DNA of 64,000 bases, taken from assembly GCA_002389765.1 (NCBI GenBank), contig DGQM01000024.1:373898-437897 (forward strand), written 5' to 3'. The stretch's first letter is position 1. Each line of letters opens with the position of its first letter. The notes under the pieces are model-generated. The model saw only the letters and a program-made list of their open reading frames with translations, ran no database searches and had not been told where the DNA came from. A program made the position numbers and the translations under genes. This stretch comes from Bacteroidetes bacterium UBA4414. Lineage in GTDB: Bacteria; Bacteroidota; Bacteroidia; Chitinophagales; Chitinophagaceae. This document shows positions 16,825 through 25,727 of the stretch, piece by piece.

Positions 16825-16985
16825 CAAGGGGGAATTTTACGAAAAGTACAAAATTTCCCGTGCCTGCCACCCTGATTTTTATCGGCAGTTATTTTTGATA
16901 TATCCTGAAATGCAATACTGTAGCGGGTTTTATGGAGCTATCAGCGAATATTATAGCCGATTTTTTTAAATTCAAATTCTTACAT

Positions 16986-16993
16986 TACCTTTG
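16986..16993 (+). promoter_or_regulatory. -7 box (TACCTTTG) of guaB, adjoining the start codon
   Basis: Perfect TAnnTTTG match ending only 3 bases before the ATG, which predicts a leaderless or nearly leaderless mRNA. No clear -33 TTG. Confidence 0.5.
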
Positions 16994-16996
16994 CAC

Positions 16997-18466
16997 ATGG
17001 CAATAAAATCTAAGTTCTACGGCGAAGGCCTTACGTTTGATGACGTTCTCCTTGTGCCGGCTTACTCCGAAGTCCTTCCGCGCGAAGTAAGTACCGTTAC
17101 TCAACTGACAAAAGATATTAAGCTTAACATTCCGATGGTATCTGCAGCAATGGATACTGTTACGGAGGCTACATTGGCTATTGCATTGGCTCGTGAGGGT
17201 GGTATAGGCATGTTGCACAAAAACATGAGCATCGAGCGCCAGGCAGAACAAGTACGCAAAGTGAAGCGTAGCGAAAGTGGCCTGATAGTAGATCCTATTA
17301 CACTGACTCCTGATGCTACCGTTGCTGAAGCTTTGAAGCTGATGCGCGATAATAAAATCGGTGGTATTCCCATAGTAGATAAAAACAACCTGCTGGTAGG
17401 TATTCTTACAAATCGCGATATGCGTTTTGAAAAGAACACAAAGAAGAAGGTAAGCGAAATAATGACAAAGGATAATCTTGTAACTGCACCTGCAGGCACA
17501 AGCATGCTGAAAGCAGAAGGTATCCTGGAACATTACAAAATTGAAAAACTCCCGATCGTAGATAAGAAAGGCAAACTGATAGGTTTGATAACCTTCCGTG
17601 ATACGATGCAAATAAAAAGCCATCCTAATGCAGCGAAAGACGGTATGGGCCGCCTGTTGGCAGGTGCTGCAGTTGGTATCACTGCAGATACACTGCAACG
17701 TGTAGAAGCACTTAAAGCTGCGGGTGTGGATGTAATAACACTGGATAGCGCACACGGACACTCTAAAGGTGTGGTAGATATGGTGAAGCTGGTGAAGAAA
17801 ACATTTAAAGGACTACCCGTAATAGCAGGTAACATAGCTACAGCAGCAGGGGCAAAAGCATTGGCAGATGCAGGTGCTGACGCGGTAAAAGTAGGTGTAG
17901 GACCGGGGTCTATCTGTACTACACGTGTAGTAACAGGTGCAGGTGCTCCACAGCTTACAGCTATTATGGAAGCGGTTTCTGCATTGAAGAAAAGAGGTAT
18001 ACCTGTTATTGCTGATGGCGGTATCCGCTATACGGGTGATATGGTGAAAGCGATGGTTGCAGGTGCATCTTGCATCATGGCAGGTTCCATCTTCGCCGGT
18101 ACGGAAGAAAGCCCGGGCGAAACCATCATCTACGAAGGACGTAAGTTTAAGTCTTACCGTGGTATGGGTAGCGTAGAGGCTATGCAGGAAGGTTCTAAAG
18201 ACCGCTACTTCCAGGATATGGAAGCAGACATTAAGAAACTGGTACCGGAAGGTATTGTAGGCCGTGTACCTTACAAAGGTTCGCTGAATGAAGTAGTACA
18301 GCAGTTTGTAGGTGGCCTGCGTGCAGGTATGGGTTATTGCGGTGCTAAGGATATCAAAACACTGCAAGACAATGCACAGTTTATCCGCATTACATCGGCA
18401 AGTATGGCAGAAAGTCATCCGCACGATATCGTGATTACAAAAGAAGCGCCTAACTACAGCCGCTAA
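16997..18466 (+). CDS. guaB: inosine-5'-monophosphate dehydrogenase
   Basis: Converts IMP to XMP with NAD+, the committed step of GMP synthesis; cytosolic tetramer. 489 residues from the ATG at 16997. N-terminal LTFDDVLLVPAYS, a CBS pair at about 90-205, then the TIM barrel with GVGPGSICTTR (catalytic Cys at about 307), ADGGIRYTGD and the flap YRGMGS. An in-frame TTG at 16991 gives a 2-residue longer reading but is not needed. A strong terminator follows. Confidence 0.98.
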   Translation: MAIKSKFYGEGLTFDDVLLVPAYSEVLPREVSTVTQLTKDIKLNIPMVSAAMDTVTEATLAIALAREGGIGMLHKNMSIERQAEQVRKVKRSESGLIVDPITLTPDATVAEALKLMRDNKIGGIPIVDKNNLLVGILTNRDMRFEKNTKKKVSEIMTKDNLVTAPAGTSMLKAEGILEHYKIEKLPIVDKKGKLIGLITFRDTMQIKSHPNAAKDGMGRLLAGAAVGITADTLQRVEALKAAGVDVITLDSAHGHSKGVVDMVKLVKKTFKGLPVIAGNIATAAGAKALADAGADAVKVGVGPGSICTTRVVTGAGAPQLTAIMEAVSALKKRGIPVIADGGIRYTGDMVKAMVAGASCIMAGSIFAGTEESPGETIIYEGRKFKSYRGMGSVEAMQEGSKDRYFQDMEADIKKLVPEGIVGRVPYKGSLNEVVQQFVGGLRAGMGYCGAKDIKTLQDNAQFIRITSASMAESHPHDIVITKEAPNYSR

Positions 18467-18484
18467 TCTTTATAGCATATCATT

Positions 18485-18514
18485 GTAAAAGCCCCGAACC
18501 ATCGGGGCTTTTAC
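18485..18514. terminator. bidirectional terminator, guaB and the DUF5686 gene
   Basis: Perfect 13-bp stem GTAAAAGCCCCGA / TCGGGGCTTTTAC with a 4-base loop, between convergent genes. Confidence 0.92.
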
Positions 18515-18517
18515 TTT

Positions 18518-20977
18518 TTAGAAACTGAATGATGCGCCAATCACAAATCTGCCGTTGGTTTTCCAGTCGAAAGGTGTATTGGTCCAATGATAGAAGCCAC
18601 CAAGGTTGAGATTGAGGTATGCAATATTGAGATAGTTGAGGCGAATTATATTGTTGATAATCATACCGGATTCGTGATAACCGTTTGTGGGTGCTGTAAT
18701 ACCTGCATCGGCTGCGGCAGATTTTGTTGATAAGCTGCCATAAGTAAGATTATGTGCAATGCTAAGTGATGGCTTGCTGTATTTGTGATTATAGAAATAT
18801 CTGTCGAAATCGTGACGGTAGAACAGCGATGCAAACCTATCGCTGAAATAAGAGAATGGTAGCATAGTCATAAAACCGCCCCATGCATACAATTGGTATT
18901 CTGAATTGAAGCGATAGCCATTGCCAGCAAGCAGTAAGGAGCTTGGCAGTGCATTATTGTTCTCTGCTTGTATCAGACCTCCCATCAGCCTGATATTATC
19001 CTGCCCCCAACGGTTGATGTGTACTTTGTAATCGATAGCAGCAAGTGCTCTTGTATAGTTGGTTTGATACGTGCCACTGTTTAGCCGGCCTGCAGATAGT
19101 TGCAGGTATAGTATAGGAAACTTAGTACCCGCAGACATGTAATAGTTGTAAACAGGTGTTCGCTTTTCTTTGTATGCATAGCGAATATTTAACGATGCTT
19201 CCTTCACATCATATTCTCCTGCCTTAGCGCCTGCTTCGTTGAAACTGTAGAAATATTGTGGTTGTAGTTTCTGCTGTTTGCCACTCAAATCCAGCTCCCA
19301 ATAACCGAAGCGGCCATGTGCAGTGGCTTTGTATTCTTCTATTTTATCTACCTGTACCAGTAGCCAGTTTTGCAGGCCGCGCCTGTCTATCTCTGGATGT
19401 ATGTTTACATTGCCTGTATTGCGATAGTTGTTCTGATAGGCGAACTCTACCCAATGTTCTTTTTTGCCGGTAGGGAAGATGCGTGCAGATGCACCATACT
19501 TCCACACATGGTCTTTGAAGCCATAACCAAACCATCCGCCAACAGAAAAGTATTTAGATATTTTATCGTTGGTGTATACACCTAGACCAAGACGTGTTTT
19601 TTCGTAAGAGTTGAACGCGAGCAAGCGTGTAAGGTCTAGGTCCACGAACTTAATAGGTATCCTGCCAATGGCAAGATTGCCAGCATTTTCAAGGTATTTA
19701 TTGATGCCAGTTTTGTCCATCAGGCTGTCCATCATGGTATAGGTGTTCTGTTCTTTTACTTTAATGGAGTCAAACCTGTATCGCTGCCACTCTTCAATAG
19801 TGCGTATATCTACAGAGTCGTGCAGTTTCACAGAATGTGCTTTATCAAATCGAATATCGCCCGTGTTATAAAATACAGAGTCGATAATTGAGTGTCCTGA
19901 AAGTATCATCCCCAATTCAGGGCTTGGGTATTTTGTAAAGATGAAATCATAGTTCAATTCCCTTGGGAACCATTTGCCGCCAACATGACGATATACTTGT
20001 TGCATCTTCAATACACGCCCGTCGCCGGTATCAGGTGTTTGTGCGGTGATGTGCGATATGGCATAACCATTGCTATGGATATACAACATGCCTTGCAGCG
20101 ATTTGAATACAACACCTTTCTTTGCTTTGTATTTAAAGATGAAGATGGTATCTGTGCCATCCAACAACTCGTCTGCTAAATCGACCTGATAACGCGATTG
20201 CCAACCCGGGGATAACGGACTTACATAATCGACCGTGTTCAGTTTAATGTATTCATCATAGGCATGAAAAGGCAGTATGCCCGTTACCACATTTGTAAAG
20301 AAGGTTTTCTTAAAGCCTGAAAAGCGCGATGCTAAAACTGTTTCCTGTCTTTTGCCGGGGCGCTCATAGGCAACCTTGCTGTAGGTTTCTGAAAACAGGA
20401 TATGATTGTTGTTGAAGAAAGAATCATTGCTCTTTTGGGTGATGGCGCGCATAGAGTCTATGCTGCGTTGTGCTTCTTCGCTTCGTTTTGCTTGCTTGTC
20501 TTCTTTTGCCCTGCGGGCTTTCAGCGCTTCTTCATTGGGCACGGCATCTGCCAGCATTTTGTAGTAGATATCGTAACGGTATTGCTCATACTTATCGGGG
20601 TTGTTGTATTGCTTGTTGCGAATAGCTGTATTGATGATGCGCTTTATTTTATCGTACGGAGGTCTTACGATAACTTCCTGCGAAGCATTGTACGCTGGTT
20701 GCAGGAAAATGGTGTCTGTATTAGTTGTACTGACAGTTTTTGTTTGATAACCTGTGTAGGATATAGTAATGTTATTTACACCCGATAACAGGTTGAATGC
20801 AAAATGCCCGTTGATATCTGCAATAAAACCTTGTTTACTGTCTTGCTGTCGCAATGTGGCAAATGGTAACGGCTGTTTTGTTTCACTATCTATTACAATG
20901 CCTGAAACCGATGTTTGTGCAATTGCCTGTGAACAGAAGCAACACAACAAAAGATAACAACATATACGTAGTATCAT
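18518..20977 (-). CDS. outer-membrane DUF5686 protein with carboxypeptidase-regulatory-like domain
   Basis: 819 residues. Signal peptide ending at QAIAQ, then a CarboxypepD_reg-like beta-sandwich (about 22-100: VSGIVIDSETKQPLPFATL). A long alpha/beta middle contains YDKIKRIINTAIRNKQYNNPDKYEQYRYD, cut here to YDKIKRIINTAI, and the C-terminal 350 residues look like an outer-membrane barrel that ends in Phe (FVIGASFSF). This is the common DUF5686 family of Bacteroidota, whose role is unknown; the layout suggests an outer-membrane protein of the TonB/surface-assembly type. Confidence 0.85.
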   Translation of the reverse strand: MILRICCYLLLCCFCSQAIAQTSVSGIVIDSETKQPLPFATLRQQDSKQGFIADINGHFAFNLLSGVNNITISYTGYQTKTVSTTNTDTIFLQPAYNASQEVIVRPPYDKIKRIINTAIRNKQYNNPDKYEQYRYDIYYKMLADAVPNEEALKARRAKEDKQAKRSEEAQRSIDSMRAITQKSNDSFFNNNHILFSETYSKVAYERPGKRQETVLASRFSGFKKTFFTNVVTGILPFHAYDEYIKLNTVDYVSPLSPGWQSRYQVDLADELLDGTDTIFIFKYKAKKGVVFKSLQGMLYIHSNGYAISHITAQTPDTGDGRVLKMQQVYRHVGGKWFPRELNYDFIFTKYPSPELGMILSGHSIIDSVFYNTGDIRFDKAHSVKLHDSVDIRTIEEWQRYRFDSIKVKEQNTYTMMDSLMDKTGINKYLENAGNLAIGRIPIKFVDLDLTRLLAFNSYEKTRLGLGVYTNDKISKYFSVGGWFGYGFKDHVWKYGASARIFPTGKKEHWVEFAYQNNYRNTGNVNIHPEIDRRGLQNWLLVQVDKIEEYKATAHGRFGYWELDLSGKQQKLQPQYFYSFNEAGAKAGEYDVKEASLNIRYAYKEKRTPVYNYYMSAGTKFPILYLQLSAGRLNSGTYQTNYTRALAAIDYKVHINRWGQDNIRLMGGLIQAENNNALPSSLLLAGNGYRFNSEYQLYAWGGFMTMLPFSYFSDRFASLFYRHDFDRYFYNHKYSKPSLSIAHNLTYGSLSTKSAAADAGITAPTNGYHESGMIINNIIRLNYLNIAYLNLNLGGFYHWTNTPFDWKTNGRFVIGASFSF

Positions 20978-20988
20978 AGAAGCTAAAT

Positions 20989-21042
20989 TATCAAACTCAG
21001 CATTTAGTGCATTTGCCTTAAATCAAATTTAGGAGTTTGATA
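20989..21042. repeat. 10-bp inverted repeat in the DUF5686/serine hydrolase gap
   Basis: TATCAAACTC (20989-20998) and GAGTTTGATA (21033-21042) are perfect complements 34 bases apart. A small palindrome GCAACA-ATA-TGTTGC follows at 21047-21061. Function unknown; possible operators for the upstream-facing gene. Confidence 0.45.
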
Positions 21043-21077
21043 TATAGCAACAATATGTTGCCTGTAATAAAAGGCTA

Positions 21078-22271
21078 TTATCCTTCGGTATCAAAACCCT
21101 TATCAGCATCGGTGTTTTTCAGGATGCTATATACAACAGGGGCTTGCCTGTAGATGCCCTGATTGTACTTATTGCCCAGAATGATGATGGTGAAATTATC
21201 TTGAATAAAACGGTAGAAAACTGTGTTATTACCATGCCACCAACCGTTGTGATAAATGATTTTATCGCCATCGGGATAGCAAAGCATACGCCAGCCGAGG
21301 CCGTAGTTTTTAATACCCGGTTTCTCGAAAGAACAAGGGCCGTATGCCATCTCAATCGTTTCGTTGTTCAGAAAGGTATTTTTGTAAAAAGACTGATCCC
21401 AACGGTACATATCTTCTACTGTGCTGTATATGCCTTTATCGCCAAGTACACCATCTGCAAACATATCAGGTTCTTTCAGCCAGCTAGCTTTGTAACTGAT
21501 GGTATTGCCATACGGTAGCCCTTTAAAAGCATTGTAAGCAAATGTATTCTTCATGCCCAGCGGGTCGAAGATGTATTTGCGCATAAAGTCTTCGTAGCTC
21601 ATACCAATCATTTCTTCTATAATAGAAGCAAGGATAGCATAGTTACTATTACAATATTTAAAGCGGCTGTTCGCACGGAATTCCATTGCTGGCCTGTGTT
21701 TCGCAAACATGGCTATCACATCTGCATTGGTCATAGGCGTCTTGGTATCCTTACGGAAAGAAGGTACCCATTTTATATAATCAGGAATACCCGAACGGTG
21801 ACATAGCAGCATCCTAACCGTAACATCCGGGTAAGGCATCTGCGGCAGGTAAGTTTGTAGCTTCTCGTCTATGTTCAGGTACTTCTGCTGGTGCAACCAC
21901 AGGATAGCTGCAGCAGTGAAAGTTTTGGAAACAGATGCCAGTTGCACTGCACTGTTGGGGTTCAGCTTTAGCCCTGTTTCTCTGTTAGCAAGGCCGTAAT
22001 ATCTTTCATACAATACTTTGCCCTTGTAGCCTACCAATACGCTGCCGTTAAAACCAGTGCGCGTTTGTATAGCATAAAAAGAATCGAGCCTGCGCACCAT
22101 CCTGCGAAATTCAGGTTGTGTAGTGTCTTCATATTTCAGTTTTATGCTACCGAATTTTTTTTCTTCGGGTATGCGAGGTTTGGCGTTTGCGGGTTCAGTA
22201 TGAGAGTTGCAGGCTACTATTACAATTAATATAATTATAGTGGCTATGTATGGGAAGAAATATTTGCGCAT
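21078..22271 (-). CDS. serine hydrolase of the class C beta-lactamase family, lipoprotein
   Basis: 397 residues from the ATG at 22271 (the TTG at 22328 is less likely). Lipobox IVAC (Cys about 21). Class C beta-lactamase/penicillin-binding fold: SxxK motif SVSK (113-116), YxN motif YCN (206-208), and a third motif around HNGWWHGNN in place of KTG. Family members act as D-Ala peptidases, esterases or amidases; no drug-resistance role can be inferred. Downstream of acpH on the same strand, with its own -7 box. Confidence 0.88.
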   Translation of the reverse strand: MRKYFFPYIATIIILIVIVACNSHTEPANAKPRIPEEKKFGSIKLKYEDTTQPEFRRMVRRLDSFYAIQTRTGFNGSVLVGYKGKVLYERYYGLANRETGLKLNPNSAVQLASVSKTFTAAAILWLHQQKYLNIDEKLQTYLPQMPYPDVTVRMLLCHRSGIPDYIKWVPSFRKDTKTPMTNADVIAMFAKHRPAMEFRANSRFKYCNSNYAILASIIEEMIGMSYEDFMRKYIFDPLGMKNTFAYNAFKGLPYGNTISYKASWLKEPDMFADGVLGDKGIYSTVEDMYRWDQSFYKNTFLNNETIEMAYGPCSFEKPGIKNYGLGWRMLCYPDGDKIIYHNGWWHGNNTVFYRFIQDNFTIIILGNKYNQGIYRQAPVVYSILKNTDADKGFDTEG

Positions 22272-22304
22272 GATTAATTTAAAATACCGAAAAACCGAAC
22301 CGTT

Positions 22305-22312
22305 CAAAAATA
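22305..22312 (-). promoter_or_regulatory. -7 box (TATTTTTG) of the serine hydrolase
   Basis: Minus-strand TAnnTTTG match, about 33 bases before the ATG, in the short gap after acpH. Confidence 0.45.
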
Positions 22313-22330
22313 CTATGCGTATCGCCAATT

Positions 22331-22918
22331 CTACAGGCTTAACTCAAGTTTAACAAATTTAACAAGGTCATCCATAAATTCATAATAACACTGGTTCAGT
22401 TGGTAAAATTGTGTGATAAATGTAGCATAGGCTTTATCTACAGGTGGCAGGTGTTTGGCGCGTCTTGATAGCCCGCCAAGCGATTGCTGAATACCACGCA
22501 GGTTGTAGTAGCCATATAGCCAGTTTTCTTTTTGCATGTACGAAAACATATATGCAAAACGCTCCGGGAAGTATTGACTGTTGGCGCTCAGTTGGTTATA
22601 CGTTTGTTGAGAGAAATCGAACAATGCATCTTTAGATGCAAAATGTTTGGGGTCGTTTGCCAGAAAATGATCGTATAGTACATCTAAAATAGCACCTGCA
22701 TACAAACCATAGTCGTTTCTGAACCAGACTTTAGCACGCTGATTGGCAGGGTGATTGTCTGCAAACGTATCTATTTTGCGATGCAGCAACAATCCCTTCT
22801 GTATATTTTCAGGATATTTTGCCAGTGCAAGTTTGCCCTTAACATAATCTCCCATCATATTTCCCGTCAGTATTTCCGCATCTCCGAAAGATAAATACGC
22901 GTGCCCCAGATAGTTCAT
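22331..22918 (-). CDS. acpH: acyl carrier protein phosphodiesterase
   Basis: 195 residues with the AcpH (DUF479) signature: MNYLGHAYLS, GNMMGDYVKG, LHRKIDTFADNHP, and DVLYDHFLA, whose His and Asp residues form the metal site of this HD-like fold. The enzyme removes the 4'-phosphopantetheine arm from ACP. Downstream of the FUSC gene on the same strand (17-base gap). Confidence 0.93.
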   Translation of the reverse strand: MNYLGHAYLSFGDAEILTGNMMGDYVKGKLALAKYPENIQKGLLLHRKIDTFADNHPANQRAKVWFRNDYGLYAGAILDVLYDHFLANDPKHFASKDALFDFSQQTYNQLSANSQYFPERFAYMFSYMQKENWLYGYYNLRGIQQSLGGLSRRAKHLPPVDKAYATFITQFYQLNQCYYEFMDDLVKFVKLELSL

Positions 22919-22935
22919 ACTGCGAAGCTAAGGCA

Positions 22936-25110
22936 TTATTCTTTTTCGCGGTTGGCAAGATGCAGCATGTCTGTATGCATGGCTTTCAGCTCTATAATCA
23001 TACGATCCAGGTACATGAGCTGTGTTTCAGACAATGGTGTATTGTAAGTAGGCTGCAATTCATCGCCCAATACATCCGTTTGTTTATCGAGATTGATGGC
23101 ATTGCTGAGGCGAACATTTTTATTGAACCATGTTAGCGCAGTGTGCAATTTTATCTTTTGTTCGATGCTGATATTGTCTGTATGATTTACAGAGCGATTG
23201 TCTTCTTCCAGATGAATATTATTCAGCTCTCTGGTAATGCGCACATTGTGTGTAATGATGTGATAGTATATCGATACAGTCTTGCGTTTCAGGCTAGGCT
23301 CCTGCATGTAGCGGTTGAAGGAATCGAAAGCATTGGTGTTCTTTGATTCTGCATTTCGCTTCATGCGTGTCCAGTTGGTGAGTTTTGTTTCTGCAAAAAA
23401 GCTTTCTCTGAAGTACTGATAGTTTGCGCTGATACAATCTGAAAGGTGGATAGGCAGCCATTTAGTGTCCCAGTGCGGCAACAGTGCGAAACCTGCAATA
23501 ATGGCAAGGGTAGCACCACCAATTGTTGAAAGCCCGCGTGTGATGAGTAGTGTAGTGTCAAGCGTGCCTTCTACGTTGAAGAGCATAACAAGGCTCAGCG
23601 TAATGAAAAACACCGCAACGGCATAACGCTTATGTATGAAGTACACCATCATAATGAAGCTGATGAACAGCATAATTTCTTTGATGTACAAACCTGTGGG
23701 CAAGCCCATGATGAGGCCACCAGCTATACCACCCGCAACTGTACCTATCACACGGTCTATGGCTTTTTTGATGGTAGCACCAAAGTAAGGCTGCAATACC
23801 AATAGTGTAGTGAACGGCAACCAATACCCGTGGCTGATATTGAACCACTTGGATATAAACAAACCGATAGTAGCTGCCACCGCAGCGCGTATTGCATAGC
23901 GTGTGGTGAAGGTGTTGAAATTGAACAATACCTGCAGGTTACGTATCCAGTGTTTGGGGTGCAGGATGAAGATGGTTTTTATAAGTGAATAGGAACGGAA
24001 GACTGCACGCTCACCACGCGATTTTTCAAGGCGTTCCATACTGCTTTGTATCAGTTTGGTGCACCTTTCTGCTAGTTGTATAGCTCGTTTTATAGGGTGA
24101 TAATTAGCGTCATTTTCATCTACGTAATATTCCTTGAGCAAAGCAGTCAGTTTATCCAATCTGCTGATGCGCGATTCTAATAGCAGTTCTTCTTCAGGCT
24201 TCAGATTAACCACATATACTGCCATACGATCTACGGTTTGCTGCAAAGCTTTCAGTACCGCGTATATCTTTAATCGCAGCGATGTGTCTATATCACGAAT
24301 GTTTATCTGCTCCAGCTCTTCGCTGATGGCGATGATGTGTGTTGCAACCAGTGCAGTTGCTTTGCGCACCTGTGCCAGCTCGTACTCGTGCGTGTCTTTT
24401 TTATTGGCCTGATGCGCCATCGCCTCGTACAGATGCAAAGATGTATCTATGGCAGCGCGTACTTCTTTTTCTTGCAGGTAAATATCTCGGATATTGCTAC
24501 GCACGCCTTTGCCATCCCAACCCATGGCAACAGTATCTATCAGCCCGTGTATGCTTTTCCATATTACTGCTATAGTGCGTCTGTAGGGTTGCTTGGCAGG
24601 TGTGTACAATGCTGCGGCAATGCCAACAAGAGCGTTCCACAGTCCACCGATAAATATCAACTCCACACGGTGCTGCAGTTCTTGCAGCGAATGAGTAGGA
24701 TAGTTGTTGGTAATGATGAACAGTACAAAGACACTCATAGCAAGCCCGCTGCCACGGTCGCCCAAGTTTTTGAATAAGCCTGAAACAAAGCCCACCATCA
24801 ACATGCATACAAGGCTCAGCCAAAGCCAATCGCCCGTAACACTGCCCAGCATACCGAAGAATAAAGACAGCATAATTCCGCCGGTAAGTATGCGCAGCCT
24901 TTGTCCGAAAGAACCTTTCAGCTCAACCCAGCAGATACTTTCTGCCGTCAGGGCTATCCATGTAGCATCTTCGCTACGCCCTGTATATAACCCCCATAAT
25001 ACAGGTACGATGGCAGCTATAGCCATACGCAAGCCCCAACTGAAGACAGGTTCAAAAGTTTCCTGCTCTACCAGTTTGGTAAATGTCTTGTATGAGGGTA
25101 GTAATCGCAA
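22936..25110 (-). CDS. FUSC/YccS-like inner-membrane protein
   Basis: 724 residues with two sets of hydrophobic helices (about 30-190 and 400-545) around a cytoplasmic helical region, as in the FUSC/YccS family often linked to efflux of aromatic acids. The second membrane block includes YGYWLPFTTLLVLQPYFG-like text (SHGYWLPFTTLLVLQPYFG), typical of the family. The first codon of the frame is TTG, directly after the TAA of the TlpA gene in the same frame; the first ATG (residue 29) would fall within the first helix. The true start is therefore uncertain. Confidence 0.82.
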   Translation of the reverse strand: MRLLPSYKTFTKLVEQETFEPVFSWGLRMAIAAIVPVLWGLYTGRSEDATWIALTAESICWVELKGSFGQRLRILTGGIMLSLFFGMLGSVTGDWLWLSLVCMLMVGFVSGLFKNLGDRGSGLAMSVFVLFIITNNYPTHSLQELQHRVELIFIGGLWNALVGIAAALYTPAKQPYRRTIAVIWKSIHGLIDTVAMGWDGKGVRSNIRDIYLQEKEVRAAIDTSLHLYEAMAHQANKKDTHEYELAQVRKATALVATHIIAISEELEQINIRDIDTSLRLKIYAVLKALQQTVDRMAVYVVNLKPEEELLLESRISRLDKLTALLKEYYVDENDANYHPIKRAIQLAERCTKLIQSSMERLEKSRGERAVFRSYSLIKTIFILHPKHWIRNLQVLFNFNTFTTRYAIRAAVAATIGLFISKWFNISHGYWLPFTTLLVLQPYFGATIKKAIDRVIGTVAGGIAGGLIMGLPTGLYIKEIMLFISFIMMVYFIHKRYAVAVFFITLSLVMLFNVEGTLDTTLLITRGLSTIGGATLAIIAGFALLPHWDTKWLPIHLSDCISANYQYFRESFFAETKLTNWTRMKRNAESKNTNAFDSFNRYMQEPSLKRKTVSIYYHIITHNVRITRELNNIHLEEDNRSVNHTDNISIEQKIKLHTALTWFNKNVRLSNAINLDKQTDVLGDELQPTYNTPLSETQLMYLDRMIIELKAMHTDMLHLANREKE

Positions 25111-25593
25111 TTATTGTAATGCCAGTTGTTTTTCTATCAGTAGCTGCAATTGTAGTGCAGTGATGGTGCCTTCAAAAAGATTGTTGTACTCCATTTTTTT
25201 GTAGTATAACATGGTAGCGGGTATAGAGCCTTGCCAGCGTTCATCTATTTTCGGGATGAATTCGTTGGCATTGGTTTCATTCAGCCATACCACCTCGTGT
25301 TGCAGTTTCTTTTTAGCTACAAATGCAGCCAGCTTTTTTGGATAAGCTTCTTTGAAGTCGAGGCTTACCAGTAGTATTTTGACAGGTTTACCCGATAGCT
25401 CGGCTGAAAGTTTGGTAAATTGGGGTAGCTCTTTAATACATGGTCCGCACCATGTAGCCCAAAAGTTGACCACATAGAAAGTATCGGGGTTCGATACACG
25501 CTGCATCAGGTCTGTAGCCTTATATGCCTGTATAGGCTGTGCTTTTGCTTGTAGCGAAAAAATAAATAATATAATCAGTGCAAAGTATCTCAT
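25111..25593 (-). CDS. TlpA-like periplasmic thioredoxin
   Basis: 160 residues with a signal peptide ending near LQAKAQ. The thioredoxin-fold active site is FWATWCGPC (CxxC, about 49-52), followed by KELPQFTKL and a cis-Pro in GSIPATMLYY. Role: thiol reduction in the periplasm, for example in cytochrome or cell-envelope protein maturation. An in-frame GTG precedes the ATG by one codon. The FUSC frame begins right after its stop, so the two are likely co-expressed. Confidence 0.9.
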   Translation of the reverse strand: MRYFALIILFIFSLQAKAQPIQAYKATDLMQRVSNPDTFYVVNFWATWCGPCIKELPQFTKLSAELSGKPVKILLVSLDFKEAYPKKLAAFVAKKKLQHEVVWLNETNANEFIPKIDERWQGSIPATMLYYKKMEYNNLFEGTITALQLQLLIEKQLALQ

Positions 25594-25670
25594 CACTCAG
25601 TTTGTAGTAAAGTTATTGCAGTAGCGGGTAGAATACAATCTTTGAAGGGCTAAATCCTTGTTATAAATAG

Positions 25671-25701
25671 TTGTTGTTTGGGGTGTTTTGCATTAGGTTT
25701 G
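25671..25701 (+). promoter_or_regulatory. promoter of the acyl-CoA carboxylase gene
   Basis: TTG (25671-25673), 20 bases, TAGGTTTG (25694-25701), 26 bases before the ATG. Confidence 0.65.
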
Positions 25702-25727
25702 TCCCACAAATTTTGAATATCTGCGAG

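Noticed and set aside
16830..16859. Operator at the near-palindrome before the PaaK-like gene
   Set aside because: One arm lacks a base and AT-rich stretches like this occur often; not enough for a feature.
25671..25727. Longer start of the acyl-CoA carboxylase at TTG 25671
   Set aside because: The TTG is the -33 element of a good promoter and the -7 box lies inside the extension.
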